Positions 34,757-47,813 of a stretch of DNA of 64,000 nucleotides are shown in pieces (position 1 is the first letter of the stretch; the number at the start of each line of letters is the position of its first letter). This DNA comes from Haliclona indistincta. Lineage: Eukaryota; Porifera; Demospongiae; Haplosclerida; Chalinidae. The position numbers and the translations under genes were made by a program. The notes below the pieces were generated by a model. The model did no database searches. It saw only the letters and a program-made list of their open reading frames with translations, and was not told where the DNA came from. The stretch lies in the NCBI GenBank assembly GCA_964017065.1, contig OZ024790.1, forward strand, positions 3,342,631-3,406,630. The letters are read 5' to 3'.

Positions 34757-35225
34757 AACAGGAAAACAGACTGAAGTGGTGACAAATAATGGAAATTCGA
34801 CATGACATAACCACAAACAAGATTGTAAGCATTTCCAGCTATAGATATAGGCCTAGATACGAGGCTATTCTAGCTATAGCATTTCATAACAGAGACAGCA
34901 ACTTCAAACTAGTATAACTCTAGAATGCAAATGTGATTTAAGAGACTGTTACTAACCTGTACCATCACGAGGTGTTGATACTATGGTATAGTCCAGTCCA
35001 TCCAGCACTTCATTGACAGTCTGAGAGGAAGACAGATACATGTAGAGAATAAACAAGATGGAAACTAGTGCACAGAAAGTCTACACACAAGTGTAGCACT
35101 AATGTACTAATGCACATACTGTATTGAACGAGATACGGTATCGGTTTTAGTACATGCACATTGTAATAGGTACTCTTTCAACACACCACAACAGGTACCA
35201 CTCTGTGTAGCCCACCTCTCTTCTT

Positions 35226-35275
35226 CACACACATACACTGCACACACACACACACACACGCACACACACACACTC
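35226..35275. repeat. Short (CA)n in Raver copy D intron 2
   Basis: Counterpart of the 165-bp CA tract at 4110; here it lies just downstream of a normal GTGAGA donor. Confidence 0.85.
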
Positions 35276-35579
35276 TCTCTCACCTCCTCATTGCTATCAA
35301 TGGGTAAACCAGAGAGTGTGATCTTTCTTCGGCGACCAAACTCAGCATGCATCTCATTAACGCGCTTCTCGTGCTTCAGTTCCTCCACGACCGTCTCTTC
35401 GCCCTTCACAACCTTCTCCTCATTGGGCTGAGTGACTGACAGACAAGAGGTTGACACTAAAAGGTGTGAAAATTACCACTTTTCTCGGCAATGTCGGGTG
35501 TGTTACCAGTCTCAGGCACTCTACAGGCGCTCTTTGCCTGCACGGCGGCCTCTTCGTCAGCTCCTCTCACGCGCTTCAT

Positions 35580-35748
35580 GTTCTAACTGTGAAACTGCTT
35601 CTCTCAACGCTATCCAGAATGCGCCTCAATTTTTGAATCACAGCTGATTCGTCACGTGGGTTCTATATCACGTGATCACTGAAGCAACACGTGAGCTAAA
35701 CAAACCATCAACATTCCGCGGTCGAAACCGCGATAGTGTTTTGCAACC
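35580..35748. promoter_or_regulatory. Divergent Raver/NLR promoter, copy D
   Basis: 169 bp between the two start codons, CACGTG at 35653, 35669 and 35688, then CGCGGT-CGAA-ACCGCG. The two mismatches to unit 1 in this repeat fall in its loop. Confidence 0.6.
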
Positions 35749-38700
35749 ATGGCTGCACGTTTTCCTTGCTCTGATGTTGACATGAACAAGCCGTGTTCAG
35801 AGAAGCATTTGGCTAAAATTGCTCTTTCAATTTCAGTCGACTGGAGAGAGATATCGCCATTCCTCGATCTAACAGAAGCAGATGAACAAGAAATTCTCGG
35901 AGCCGTCCCTCCCCTTTCAGTACGCTCACAGAAAATAGCAATGCTGAGACTTTGGAAGAAAAGACAAGGAACAAATGCCACATACGAGCGACTGTGTCAA
36001 GTCTTTAGTGAGTGTGAAATGTCTGACCTTGTAGAGAAAGTTAGAAAACTGCTGACAGAGAGTAGCAACAGCTCAGCACATGAGGAATGTGAGTCATTCT
36101 AATATTATTGTAGCTATGATAATTATGTCAACTTTTAGGTCCCTCATCCAACCATTCACCTCATCCCAATCCGGTATTCATCTCTTATGCGTCCTATCTC
36201 AGAGAAGTGTACATGTCTATGTCCCAAAGCCACACCTCCCAACATTGGGCCCACCTCCCACGATGCGAGTTCATACAACTAGCAATGATTAAAAACGAAA
36301 AGATACGGCGCGGAGGACCTGAGGAGGAAATGATCAGACTAGCACAGCAAGGAAATGTTGAAACAATTCTTCATCATAAGGAATCTATTAACTTAGTTGA
36401 CCTCTTCTCATCCCCACAGCAGTCAACAAATCCGCCATCATCACCACCAGGTAGAATATGTCTAATTGAAGGAGCCCCAGGAGGAGGAAAGAGCACACTT
36501 GCTCTCCACATCTGCCATCGATGGGCACAAGGTGCTTCCTTGTTAGCACAATTTGATGTGGTTATACTTGCTTACTTGCGTGATGAAGCCATCCAGAATG
36601 CTACCAGTTTAGCTGACATACTACCAGCTCGTAACATGGAAATGAGTCAAAATAATTCCACTCGTATACAAGCTACTGATGGAAAGAATGTTTTGTTTAT
36701 TTTTGATGGATGGGATGAGTTTCCCCAAAATTTGATGAAAGACTCGCTCGTCTCCACTTTACTTCGACAGCCACATAAACTCTCTCTTCATCAGAGTACT
36801 GTACTAATCACCTCTCGACCAGTGTCCTCAGGAAACCTGCTCAACATAGCTGATCGGCGAGTGGAGATCCTGGGATTTACTCAACAACAGATCCGTGATT
36901 ACATAGAGAAAGCTCTTGAAGGCAACAGTGCTCACATTCAGCAACTTGTCAGGCATCTTGAAGAGCACCCAGTTATAGAAGGTTATTGCTATATACCACT
37001 TCATTCAGCAATTCTTGTTCACATATACCTTACAATGAAGGGAGCCTTACCTACCACTCATCACGAACTATTCTGCTCTCTTATACTCTGCTGCATAGTC
37101 CGAGAACAAGAAACACATGATCCCGACACAATTTTACCAGTAATGTCCTCATTGGACGATCTTCCTGATCACTTTAAGTCTAAACTATACAACCTTAGCT
37201 TATTAGCATACAATGGAGTGATACAAGAAAAAATTATTTTTTATTTAAAAGACTTGCAATCATCTTTCCTGCCTGCCAATCTTCCATCTTTAGGGCTTCT
37301 TCAGACAACTGAGGGGTTCGCACTTTGCAGTAAATCGCTTTCGTATAACTTTCTTCATCTCTCAGTTCAAGAGCTTCTTGCTGCTTACCATATTTCACAG
37401 ATGGACTCTAGTGAACAGGTCGTAGTATTTACGAAATTGTTTGGAAGTCCTCGTTTTCAAGCCGTTCTACAGTACTATTGTGGCTTCACAAAATTAGATA
37501 ATCCAGAAATACAACAATTCATATCTTCATATCATAGTAATATGGTTTTACTTGGCAATTTTTTCCCCATACTTAAATGCTTTTTCGAAGCAAAGCAGCC
37601 GTCTTTATCCCATTTAGTTGATCCTACTAAGTTTATGAACATCAGAAAGTACAACTCTGATGAGGAATTTTTATATCCTAGTATATGTGAACTGACTCCA
37701 GTTAATATTCTCGCAGTTGGATATTTCATTGTCTCATTCCTGTCAGCATGTGGACATGAGTCTAACACTAATACACCTGTTTTGTATCTTGACTTAGATC
37801 AACCCATTGATGGTCATTGTTTAAAGCTACTGCTAGATGAACTCTCAAAGAATCCTATTGGAGGATTTTCAACATCGGCTGGTGCTTTTTCAGAAAAATT
37901 GGTGTTGAATCTGCATGTGCCACATATCGATATAGCGGGATTAAAGTATATAGCATCTTACCTCAAAACATTTTCTTTAATCGGTGAAGTTACATTGAAT
38001 TCTTGGAAAGAAGAGGTTGTTCCGAATGAATTTTTTCTTGAAATGCTGCATACGAACAATTCTATAACCAAACTCAGTCTACAATATAACTCAGAATCGT
38101 TAACCATTAAATGTGCCTATCTGAACAAGCCACTTACAGAACTTCATCTATCTTCATTCTCAGATGATCTGCTACATACCATTATCACTCATCTTCAACA
38201 CAGTACTACTCTGGTCAAGTTAAGCATAAGCAACACTCTGTCTGGTATGACAGTGGAAACAGCTAGGGCTCTCACTATAATGCTTCAAGTAAACAAATGT
38301 CTTACACATCTTGTTGTTACACACTCAAATTATTTCTCAGACCATGAGGCTTTTTGTGTTTTCAACGGTCTTCAACACAATACTACTCTTATCAGCCTGG
38401 ACCTGAGCAATTGTGATATACATGTAGCTGCTGCAGATCCAGAAATCATTAAGTCACTCATGCTTCACGAAAACAATTCTCTTACGCACTTAAATCTTTC
38501 AGGTAACATTGGTTTTTCAGACTCAGGAGCTCGATGCATTTTTGAAAGCCTCCAATACAATAGCACTCTAGTCTACTTAAATCTTGCTGAGACAAGTATA
38601 ACAGCTAATGTTCCAGACACTGCTAAGTCTCTCACTAAAATGCTTCAAGTGAACAAGTCACTTACGCATCTTGACCTATCCTGTAAGGAGACGTATGTAC

Positions 38701-38957
38701 CTGCTAACCGCATTATCTCACTCATCTTTTCTGCACTCGAACACAATACCACTCTACTTCACTCAGTCCTCCATAGTAGAGAAATTTCGAAAGAGGGTGC
38801 AGAATGCATTGCCCAGGCACTGAAATCAAATCAATCACTACAAACAATTGATATCTCACGGGCTTATATTAGTCGTATTGATGTTATTCTTGCTGCACTC
38901 AAGTTCAACACTACGTTGAAAACTATGTGCATTTCCTACAACTGGCCAGGCTGCTAA
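35749..38957 (+). CDS. NOD-like receptor, Death-NACHT-LRR, locus D first unit
   Basis: Exons 35749-36088 and 36139-38957 across a 50-nt intron give 1052 residues. Death domain (VDWREISPFLDLTEADEQEIL), NACHT with GAPGGGKSTLALHICH and LFIFDGWDEFP, then LRRs. The frame ends at TAA 38955-38957 because of four extra bases (CCAG) after ACAACTGG; without them the frame would run on into the NACHT unit at 38946, as it does in the 41.6-kb gene. So the present protein is a normal-length single NLR with a slightly shortened C-terminus. It shares the E-box promoter with Raver copy D. Confidence 0.9.
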
Positions 38958-40401
38958 TGTAGCTGTTGAAGATTTGCAGAGAGCAAGAAAAGAGAGTGGA
39001 CTACCTCCTATTGACATTCTATCCAACCAATTCTCTCATTCTAATCCAGCACTCAGCTCTTATGTGTCTTATCTCAGAGAGCTATACACATCTATGCCCC
39101 AAACCCACACCTCTCAACATTGGGTCCACCTCCCACAATGTGAGTTCATACAACTAGCAATGATTAAAAATGAGAAGATACGGCGCGGAGGACCTGAAGA
39201 GAAAATGATCAGACTAGCACAGCAAGGAAACATTGAAATGTTTCTTCATCATAAGGAATCTATTAACTTAGTTCACCTCTTCCCATCCCCACAGCAGTCA
39301 CCAAATTCACCATCATCGCCACTAGGTAGAATATGTCTAATTGAAGGAGCCCCAGGAGGAGGAAAGAGCACACTTGCTCTCCACATCTGCCATCAATGGG
39401 CACAAGGTGCTTCCTGGTTAGCACAATTTGATGTGGTTATACTTGTTTACTTGCGTGATGAAGCCATCCAGAATGCTACCAGTTTAGCTGACATACTACC
39501 AGCTCGTAACATGGAAATGAGTCAAAATAATTCCACTCGTATACAAGCTACTGATGGAAAGAATATTTTGTTTATTTTTGATGGATGGGATGAGTTTCCC
39601 CAAAATTTGATGAAAGACTCACTCGTCTCCACTTTACTTCGACAGCCACATAAACTCTCTCTTCATCAGAGTACTGTACTAATCACCTCTCGACCAGTGT
39701 CCTCAGGATACCTGCTCAACATAATATCTGATCGACGAGTGGAGATCCTGGGATTTACTCAACTACAGATCCGTGATTACATAGAGAAAGCTCTTGGAGG
39801 CAGCAGTGCTCACATTCAGCAACTTGTCCGGTATCTTGAAGAGCATCCAGTTATAGAAGATTATTGCTATATACCACTTTATTTAGCAATAGTTCTTCAC
39901 ATATTCCGTACAATCAAGGGAGCATTACCTACCACACATCACGAACTATTCTGCTCTTTTATACTCTGCTGCATAGTCCGGGAACAAGAAACACATGATC
40001 CCGACACAATTTTACCAGTAATGTCCTCATTGGACGATCTTCCTGATGATCTTAAGTCTAAACTGAACAACCTTAGCTTATTAGCATACAATGGAGTAGT
40101 GGAAGATAAATTCATTTTTTATTTAAAAGACTTGCAATCATCTGGCCTGCCTACCAATCTTCCATTTTTAGGGCTTCTTCAGACAATTGAAAGGCTCGCA
40201 CTATGCAGTAAATCAATTTCTTATAACTTTCATCATCTCTCAGTTCAAGAGCTTCTTGCTGCTTACCATATTTCACAAATGGACTCTAGTGAACAGGTCA
40301 TAGTATTTAAGAAATTGTTCGGAAGTCCTCGTTTACAAGCTATATCAACACAATCACTGCCACAGCTGTTATATATTAAACCAGTAGACATTGCAGCTTG
40401 A
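38946..40401 (+). pseudogene. Second NACHT unit of locus D, out of frame and truncated
   Basis: It continues directly from the LRR end of the first unit (DLQRARKESGLPPIDI) into a linker like the start of exon 2 (NPALSSYVSYLREL) and a NACHT domain with intact GAPGGGKST and LFIFDGWDE. There is no Death exon and no own promoter is visible. Homology stops near 40340, inside the segment after FLHLSVQELL (here FHHLSVQELL), and the frame ends in unrelated sequence at 40401. The LRRs are lost and a reversed Ig-domain fragment follows. Best read as the remains of a double-NACHT gene like that at 41627. Confidence 0.8.
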
Positions 40402-40507
40402 TGGAGATAATGTTGATGTCTTCTCTGGTAGAGAAGAAGTGTAGGTGATTGTGTGATTTCCAAGGGCAGTGCAAGACTAGCTAGTTATAATTATTATTTT
40501 TACTCAC

Positions 40508-41000
40508 CTACTACAGTCAGTTGTATGCTCTCACTAGCATTGTTGTGTAGTACATACTGTTGTCCTGATGATGGTAGCACTGTAGCCATGCAGGTGATGG
40601 TCCTGTCGTTATCACGCATCATATCAAACCGATTGATACGTAGAGTGTCACCAGTGATAGTGTAGTCAACTCCAGTGGTGAATAGTGATGGTCTTGTTCT
40701 CACTTCTCATTTTTTAATAATAAATGTGTCCACATACAGTGTATCATTAGATATGATGGTCACTGTGACACTGGAAACTGAAGGAGAATAAGAATTAACA
40801 TTATAATTTTGTGTACGTGTACATGTACATGATAGTATGTAGCTACTCACTGCATGGTTATGTTAAGATTGATCACATAGTATTGGTATTGTTAACTATA
40901 GTCCCCATACACTGATACTGTCCACCATCAGATGTATACAGTGGATTGATAGTGAGTGTGGAGTTACTCTGTGTCATAGTTACTATCATTATGTATGTTC
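40508..41000 (-). pseudogene. Immunoglobulin-domain receptor gene fragment
   Basis: On minus, about 40990-40871 reads NSTLTINPLYTSDGGQYQC, the typical second half of an Ig domain (L-I-P---SD-G-Y-C), and then stops. About 40713-40508 reads DYTITGDTLRINRFDMMRDND and later RTITCMATV, a second Ig half, ending at a GTGAGT donor. A possible hydrophobic exon (TAVAVIVLI) lies near 40350-40380. No complete gene is present; it is probably a piece of a cell-surface Ig receptor joined to the NLR by rearrangement. Confidence 0.55.
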
Positions 41001-41626
41001 GGCAACCCACAAAATTGTTTGACACACCACTACAAATTATTGTTGTGTTAATGTACTCATTGTTTTACCAGCACAGGTTTACTCTTTGCGAGCCCCGTCC
41101 ACTATTTGGCCTCCTGAGATCACGACGAACGCATGGGTCCTGAATTTTGGTAATCGTGAGATGGCTCAACTCATCCTATACCGCAAGCATGCTTTCTTGC
41201 AAGATGAGAGCTTTTCAACTTTAGCTTGTAATGCTGATGCTTGATCAGCTTGAACTTGTTTACAGCATACTGACTGGCAATGCCACCCTAGCTGTTCGTC
41301 TATCAGTCACCATGGGCGCAGCTATCCAAAATTCGATGCATTTTAAGTCTTTCGGCAACTCGTTTTCTTCGTCTCCACAGTAGACAAAGAAGCAGCTATA
41401 TGTTGGCGCTAGTCTACCACTGGATTCACACTCAAATCACATTGTTAGTAGTGCCTGATTTCTTAAAGTGAGCCCACAAACTACAGATTTGCAATGCAGG
41501 CAGTGAAAGTGTGTGTCTACATAATAATTATCGGTGAAATTTGATATGTCAGCACTTAAACTATGAATAACATCAACATATCCCGCGTAATGCAACCTTG
41601 CAGCTACGCCCAACTACTTTGCAGCC
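41001..41626. other. Upstream region of the double NLR, not homologous to the other promoters
   Basis: No gene recognised. Unlike the other complete NLRs it has no Raver exon 1 and no CACGTG cluster upstream; similarity to the other genes begins only at GCAGCCATGGCATG (41621). Confidence 0.5.
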
Positions 41627-44600
41627 ATGGCATGTTTTCCTGGCTCTGATGTTGACATGAACAAGCCGTGTTCAGAGAGGCATTTGGCTAAAATTGCTCT
41701 TTCAATTTCAGTCGACTGGAGAGAGATATCGCCATTCCTCGATCTAACAGAAGCAGATGAGCGAGAAATACTCGGAGCCGTCCCGCCCCTTTCAGTACGC
41801 TCACAGAAAATAGCAATGCTGAGACTTTGGAAGAAAAGACAAGGAAAAAATGCCACATATGAGCGACTGTGTAAAGTCTTTAGTGAGTGTGAAATGTCTG
41901 ATCTTGTTGAGAAAGTTCAAAAGTTGCTGACAGGAAATAGCAACACGAGCTCATCCTATTATAAAGAAGGTGAATTATTTAACGAAAAATTAAATGTCTA
42001 GCTATGATATTCAATTTTAGGTCCCTCATCCAATCCATCGCCTCATCCTAATCCAGCACTCAGCCCTTATGCGTCCTATCTCAGAGAACTGTACACGTCT
42101 ATGTCCCAAAGCCACACCTCCCAACATTGGGCCCACCTCCCACGATGTGAGTTCATACAACTAGCAATGATTAAAAATGAGAAGATACGACGCGGAGGAC
42201 CCGAAGAGGAAATGATCAGACTAGCACAGCAAGGAAACGTTGAAACGATTCTTCGTCATAAGGAAGCTATTGACTTAGTTGACCTCTTCCTATCCCCACA
42301 GCAGTCACCAAACCCCCCATCATCATCACCAAGTAGAATATGTCTTATTGAAGGAGCCCCAGGAGGAGGAAAGAGCACGTTTGCTCTACACATCTGCCAT
42401 CAATGGGCGCAGGGTGCTTCTTGGTTAGCAAGATTTGATGTGGTTGTACTTGCTTACTTGCGTGACGTAGTCGTCCAGAATGCTACCAGTTTAGCTGAAA
42501 TACTACCAGCTCGTAATATGGAAATGTGTCAAAGTAATTCCTCTCATATACAAGCTACTGATGGAAAGAATGTTTTGTTTGTTTTTGATGGATGGGATGA
42601 GTTTCCAAAAAAGTTGATGAAAGACTCGCTTGTCTCCTCTATACTTCGACAGCCACATAAACTTTCTCTTCATCAGAGTACTGTACTAATCACCTCTCGA
42701 CCAGTGTCCTCAGGAAACCTGCTCAACATAGCTGATCGACGAGTGGAGATCTTGGGATTTACTCAACAACAGATCCGTGATTACATAGAGAAAGCTCTTG
42801 AAGGCAACAGTGCTCACATTCAGCAACTTGTTCGACATCTTGAAGAGCACCCAGTTATAGAAGGTTATTGCTATATACCACTTCATTTAGCAATACTTGT
42901 AAACATCTTCCTTACAATGAAGGGAGCCTTACCTACCACACACCATGAACTATTCTGCTCTCTTATACTCTGCTGCATAGTCCGAGAACAAGAAACACAT
43001 GAACCCGACACTAGTTTACCTGTAATGTCCTCATTGGACGATCTTCCTGATGACCTCAAGTCTAAACTGAACAACCTTAGCTTATTAGCATACAATGGAG
43101 TAATGCAAGAAAAAATCATTTTTTATTTAAAAGACTTGCAATCATCTGACCTGCCTACCAATCTTCCATCTTTAGGGCTTCTTCAGACAACTGAGGGGTT
43201 CGCACTATGCAGTAAATTACTTTCTTATAACTTTCTTCATCTCTCAGTTCAAGAGCTTCTTGCTGCTTACCGTATTTCACAGATGGACCCTAGTGAACAG
43301 GTCAAAGTATTTATGAAACTGTTCGGAAGTCCTCGTTTTCAAGCCGTTCTACAGTACTATAGTGGCTTTACAAAATTAGACAATCCAGAAATACAACAAT
43401 TTATATGTTCATATCATAGCGATATGACTCATATTAACGAATATTTACCCATACTTAAATGCTTTTTTGAAGCAAAGCAGCCATTTTTATCCCAGTTAGT
43501 TGATCCTACTCGATTTATGGATATCGATAATTACTCTAACGAGGATCAGTATTCATCGGAACTGACTCCGGTTGATTTTCTTGCAGTTGGATATTTTATT
43601 GTCTCATTCCTGTCCACATGTAGACATGAGTCTAACAATAATACGCCTACTTTGTATCTTTTTGAAACCATTGATGATCATTGTTTAAAGCTACTGCTAG
43701 ACGAACTCTCAAAGAATCCTGTTCGAGGATTGCCAACATTACCTGGTGCTTTGTCAGAAAAATTGGTGTTGAAGCTGTATGTGACAGATATCGATATAGC
43801 GGGATTAAAGAATATAGCATCTTACCTCAAAACATTTTCTTTAATCGGTGAAGTTACATTGAATTCTATGAAAGAAGAGGTTGTTCTGAATGAATTTGTT
43901 GTTGAAATGCTGCATACGAACAATTCTATAACCAAGCTCAGTCTACAATATAACTTAAACGAATTCAATGACTCGTTAACCCTTAAATGTGTTCATCTGA
44001 ACAAGCCACTTACACAACTTCATCTATCTTCACTGTCAGATGAACTGCTACATATCATTATCGCTCATCTTCAATACAGTACTACTCTGGTCAAGTTAAG
44101 CATAAGCAAACCTCAGTCTCGTATGACAGTGGAAACTGCTAGGGCTCTCACTATGATGCTTGAAGTAAACAAATCTCTTACACATCTTGTTTTGCACTCT
44201 AAGTATTTCTCAGACCATGAGGCTTTTTGTGTTTTCAAAGTTCTTCAAAACAATACTACTCTTATCAGCCTGGACCTGAGCAATTGTGATATAACTGCTG
44301 CAGATCCAGAAATCATTAAGTCACTCATGCTTCAGGAAAACAGTTCTCTTATGCACTTAAATCTTTCAGGAAACATTGGTTTTTCAGACTCAGGAGCTCG
44401 ATGCATTTTCGAAAGCCTCCAATACAATAGCACTTTAGTCTATTTAAATCTTTGTGGGACAAGTACGACAGCTAATGATCCAGACACCGCTAAGTCTCTC
44501 ACTAAAATGCTTCGAGTGAACAAGTCACTTACACATCTTGACCTATCGTGTAAAGACACTATACCTGCTAACCGTATTATCTCACTCATCTTTTCTGCAC

Positions 44601-47600
44601 TCGAACACAACACCACTCTACTTCACTTAGTCCTCTGTTGTAGAGACATTTCGATAGATGATGCAGAATGCATTGCTCAGGCACTGAAATCAAATCAATC
44701 GCTGCTAACAATTGATATCTCACGTGCTTATATTAGTCGTATTGATATTATTCTTGCTGCACTCAAGTTCAACACCACATTGAAATCTATGCGCATTTCC
44801 TACAACTGGGCTGCTGATGTTGCTGTTGAAGATTTGCAGAGAGCAAGAAAAGAGAGTGGATTACCTCCCGTTGACATAGTATACAACCAATTGCCTCCAG
44901 CAGTCGGCTCTTATGTGTCTTATCTCGGAAAGCTATACAAATCTATGTCCCAAAGCCAAACCTCCCTACATTATTGGGCCCACCTCCCACAATGTGAGTT
45001 CATACAACTAGCAATGATTAAAAATGAGAAGATACGACGCGGAGGACCTGAAGAGGAAATGATCAGACTAGCACAGCAAGGAAACGTTGAAACGATTCTT
45101 CGTCATAAGGAATCTATTAACTTAGTTGACCTCTTCCTATCCCTACAGCAGTCACCAAATCCGCCATCATCATCACCAGGTAGAATATGTCTTATTGAAG
45201 GAGCCCCAGGAGGAGGAAACAGCACATTTGCTCTCCACATCTGCCATCAATGGGCGCAGGGTGCTTCTTGGTTAGCACGATTTGATGTGGTTATACTTGC
45301 TTACTTGCGTGATGAAGCCGTCCAGAATGCTACCAGTTTAGCTGACATACTACCAGCTCGTAATATGGAAATGTGTCAAAGTAATTCCTCTCATATACAA
45401 GCTACTGATGGAAAGAATGTTTTGTTTGTTTTTGATGGATGGGATGAGTTTCCACCAGATTTGATGAATGTCTCGCTTGTCTCCACTATACTTCGACAGC
45501 CACATAAACTTTCTCTTCATCGAAGTACTGTACTAATCACCTCTCGACCAGTGTCCTCAGGAAACCTGCTCAACATAGCTGATCGACGAGTGGAGATCCT
45601 GGGATTCACTCAACAACAGATCCGTGATTACATAGAGAAAGCTCTTGAAGGCAACAGTGCTCACATTCAGCAACTTGTCCGGCATCTTAAAGAGCACCCA
45701 GTTATAGAAGGTTATTGCTATATACCACTTCATTTAGCAATACTTGTACACATATTCCTTACGATGAAGGGAGCCTTACCTACCACACATCATAAACTAT
45801 TCTGCTCTCTTATACTCTGCTGCATAGTCCGAGAACAAGAAACACATGAGCCTGACACAAATTTACCAGAAATGTCCTCATTAGACGATCTTCCTGATTA
45901 CCTTAAGTCTAAACTGAACAACCTTAGCTTATTAGCATACAATGGAATAATGCAAGGAAAAATCATTTTTTATTTAAAAGACTTGCAATCATCTAACCTG
46001 CCTACCAATATTCCATCTTTAGGGCTTCTTCAGACAACTGAGGGGTTCGCACTTTGCAGTAAATCACTTTCTTATAACTTTCTTCATCTCTCAGTTCAAG
46101 AGCTTCTTGCTGCTTACCATATTTCACAGATGGACTCTAGTGAACAGGTTGAAGTATTTAAGAAATTGTTCACATGTCCTCGTTTTCAAGCCGTTCTTCA
46201 GTACTATTGTGGCTTCACAAAATTAGACAATCCAGAAATACAGCAATTCATATCTTCATATCATATTGAAATGCCTGATATCCTCGAATATTTACCTATA
46301 CTTAAATGCTTCTTTGAAGCAAAGGAGCCATCTTTATCCCAGTTAGTTGATCCTACTAAGTTTATGGGCATTAATAGCTACGACCCTGATGAGGAATTAT
46401 ATTATAAACTGACGGAAGCGGATTTAACTCCAGTTGATTTTCTTGCTATTGGATATTTCATTGTCTCATTCCTGTCCACATGTGGACATGAGTCTAACAC
46501 TAATATACCTATTTTGTATCTTGAAATAGGTCTATCTACATGTATTGATGATCATTGTTTAAAGCTACTGCTAGACGAATTCTCAAAGATTCCTACTGGA
46601 GGATTGTCAACATCAGCAGGTGCTTTGTCAGAAAAATTGGTGTTGAATCTGTTTGTACCACATATCGATATAGAGGGATTTAAGTATATAGCATCTTACC
46701 TTAAAACATTTTCTTTGATCGGTGAAGTTACATTGAGTTCTTGGAAAGAAGAGGTTGTTCCGAATGAATTTATTGTTGAAATGCTGCATACGAACAATTC
46801 TATAACCAAGCTCAGTCTACTATTTAACTCAGCACACAAATTCAAGTACTCGTTAACCATTAAATGTGCTTATCTGAACAAGCCACTTACAGAGCTTCAT
46901 CTATCTTTACTGTCAGATGAACTGCTACACATCATTATCGCTCATCTTCAATACAGTACTACTCTGGTCAAGTTAAGCATAAGCAAACCTCAGTCTGGTA
47001 TGACAGTGGAAACTGCCAGGGCTCTCACTATGATGCTTCAAGTGAACAATTCTCTTACACATCTTGTTGTTTCACACTCGAAGTATTTCTCAGACCATGA
47101 GGCTTTTTGTGTTTTCAAAGGTCTTCAACACAATACTACTCTTATCAGCCTAGACCTGAGCAATTGTGATATAACTGCTGCAGATCCAGAAATCATTAAG
47201 TCACTCATGCTTCAGGAAAACAGTTGTCTTACGCACTTAAATCTTTCAGGAAACATTGGTTTTTCAGACACAGGAGCTCGATGCATTTTCGAAAGCCTCC
47301 AATACAATAGCACTCTAGTCTACTTAAATCTTGGTGGGACAAGTATAACAGCTACTGATTCAGACACTGCTAAGTCTCTCACTAAAATGCTTCAAGTGAA
47401 CAAGTCACTTACACATCTTGACCTATCGTGTAAAGAGACGTATGTACCTGCTAACCGTATTATCTCACTCATCTTTTCTGCACTCAAACACAACACCACT
47501 CTGCTTCACTTAGTCCTCCGTTGTAGAGAAATTTCGAAAGATGATGCAGAATGTATTGCGCTGGCACTGAAATCAAATAAATCGCTACTAACAATTGATA

Positions 47601-47809
47601 TCTCACGTGCTTATATTAGTCGCATTGATATCATTTTTGCTGCACTCAAGTTCAACACCACGTTGAAAACTATGTGCATTTCCTACAACTTGGCTGCTGA
47701 TGTAGCTGATTTTCAAAGAGCAAGAAAAGAGAGTGGTTTACCTCCTATTGACATCGTACTTCACAGAGTGGAAGACTTGGATTTTGGGGAATCACTTTTA
47801 CTTTCATAA
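41627..47809 (+). CDS. Double NOD-like receptor: Death-NACHT-LRR-NACHT-LRR
   Basis: Exons 41627-41969 and 42021-47809 across a 51-nt intron give one open frame of 2043 residues, about twice the usual length. Order: Death domain (1-110); NACHT 1 with GAPGGGKST at 226-234 and LFVFDGWDEFP; winged-helix part; LRR block 1 (about 650-1055); junction at about 1065-1085 where the usual C-terminus (RKESGLPPVDIV) runs into the start of a second copy of exon 2 (GSYVSYLGKLYKSM); NACHT 2 with GAPGGGNST at 1175-1183, where Lys 1181 of Walker A is Asn; intact LFVFDGWDEFPP; LRR block 2 to about 2010. It arose by in-frame duplication of the long exon. The second NACHT is predicted to bind nucleotide poorly. 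No stop or frameshift in 5.8 kb of exon argues for selection on the whole protein. Confidence 0.9.
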
Positions 47810-47813
47810 TAAA
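47808..47813 (+). terminator. Poly(A) signal AATAAA overlapping the stop
   Basis: AATAAA overlaps the TAA of the double NLR by two bases; a second AATAAA follows at 47812. Confidence 0.4.

Larger units (their letters stand above)
34209..35579 (-). pseudogene. Raver-like gene, copy D (best preserved, truncated after RRM2)
   Basis: Exons 35579-35477, 35435-35284, 35020-34957 and 34664 downward join with correct phases into 221 residues ending at TGA 34318-34320; homology continues to the donor at 34208. The protein starts MKRVRGADEEAAVQ, then FGRRRKITLSGLP (RRM1), then SFLFVGNIPLSYSNQRL and KGYGFVEF (complete RRM2). Compared with 51634-51877 it lacks 14 nt between two GCAGAC repeats just after RRM2, which removes RRM3. 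It could still make a two-RRM protein, so coding is possible. RAVER proteins have three RRMs plus PTB-binding motifs; those motifs are not seen here. It shares its promoter with the NLR at 35749. Confidence 0.7.
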
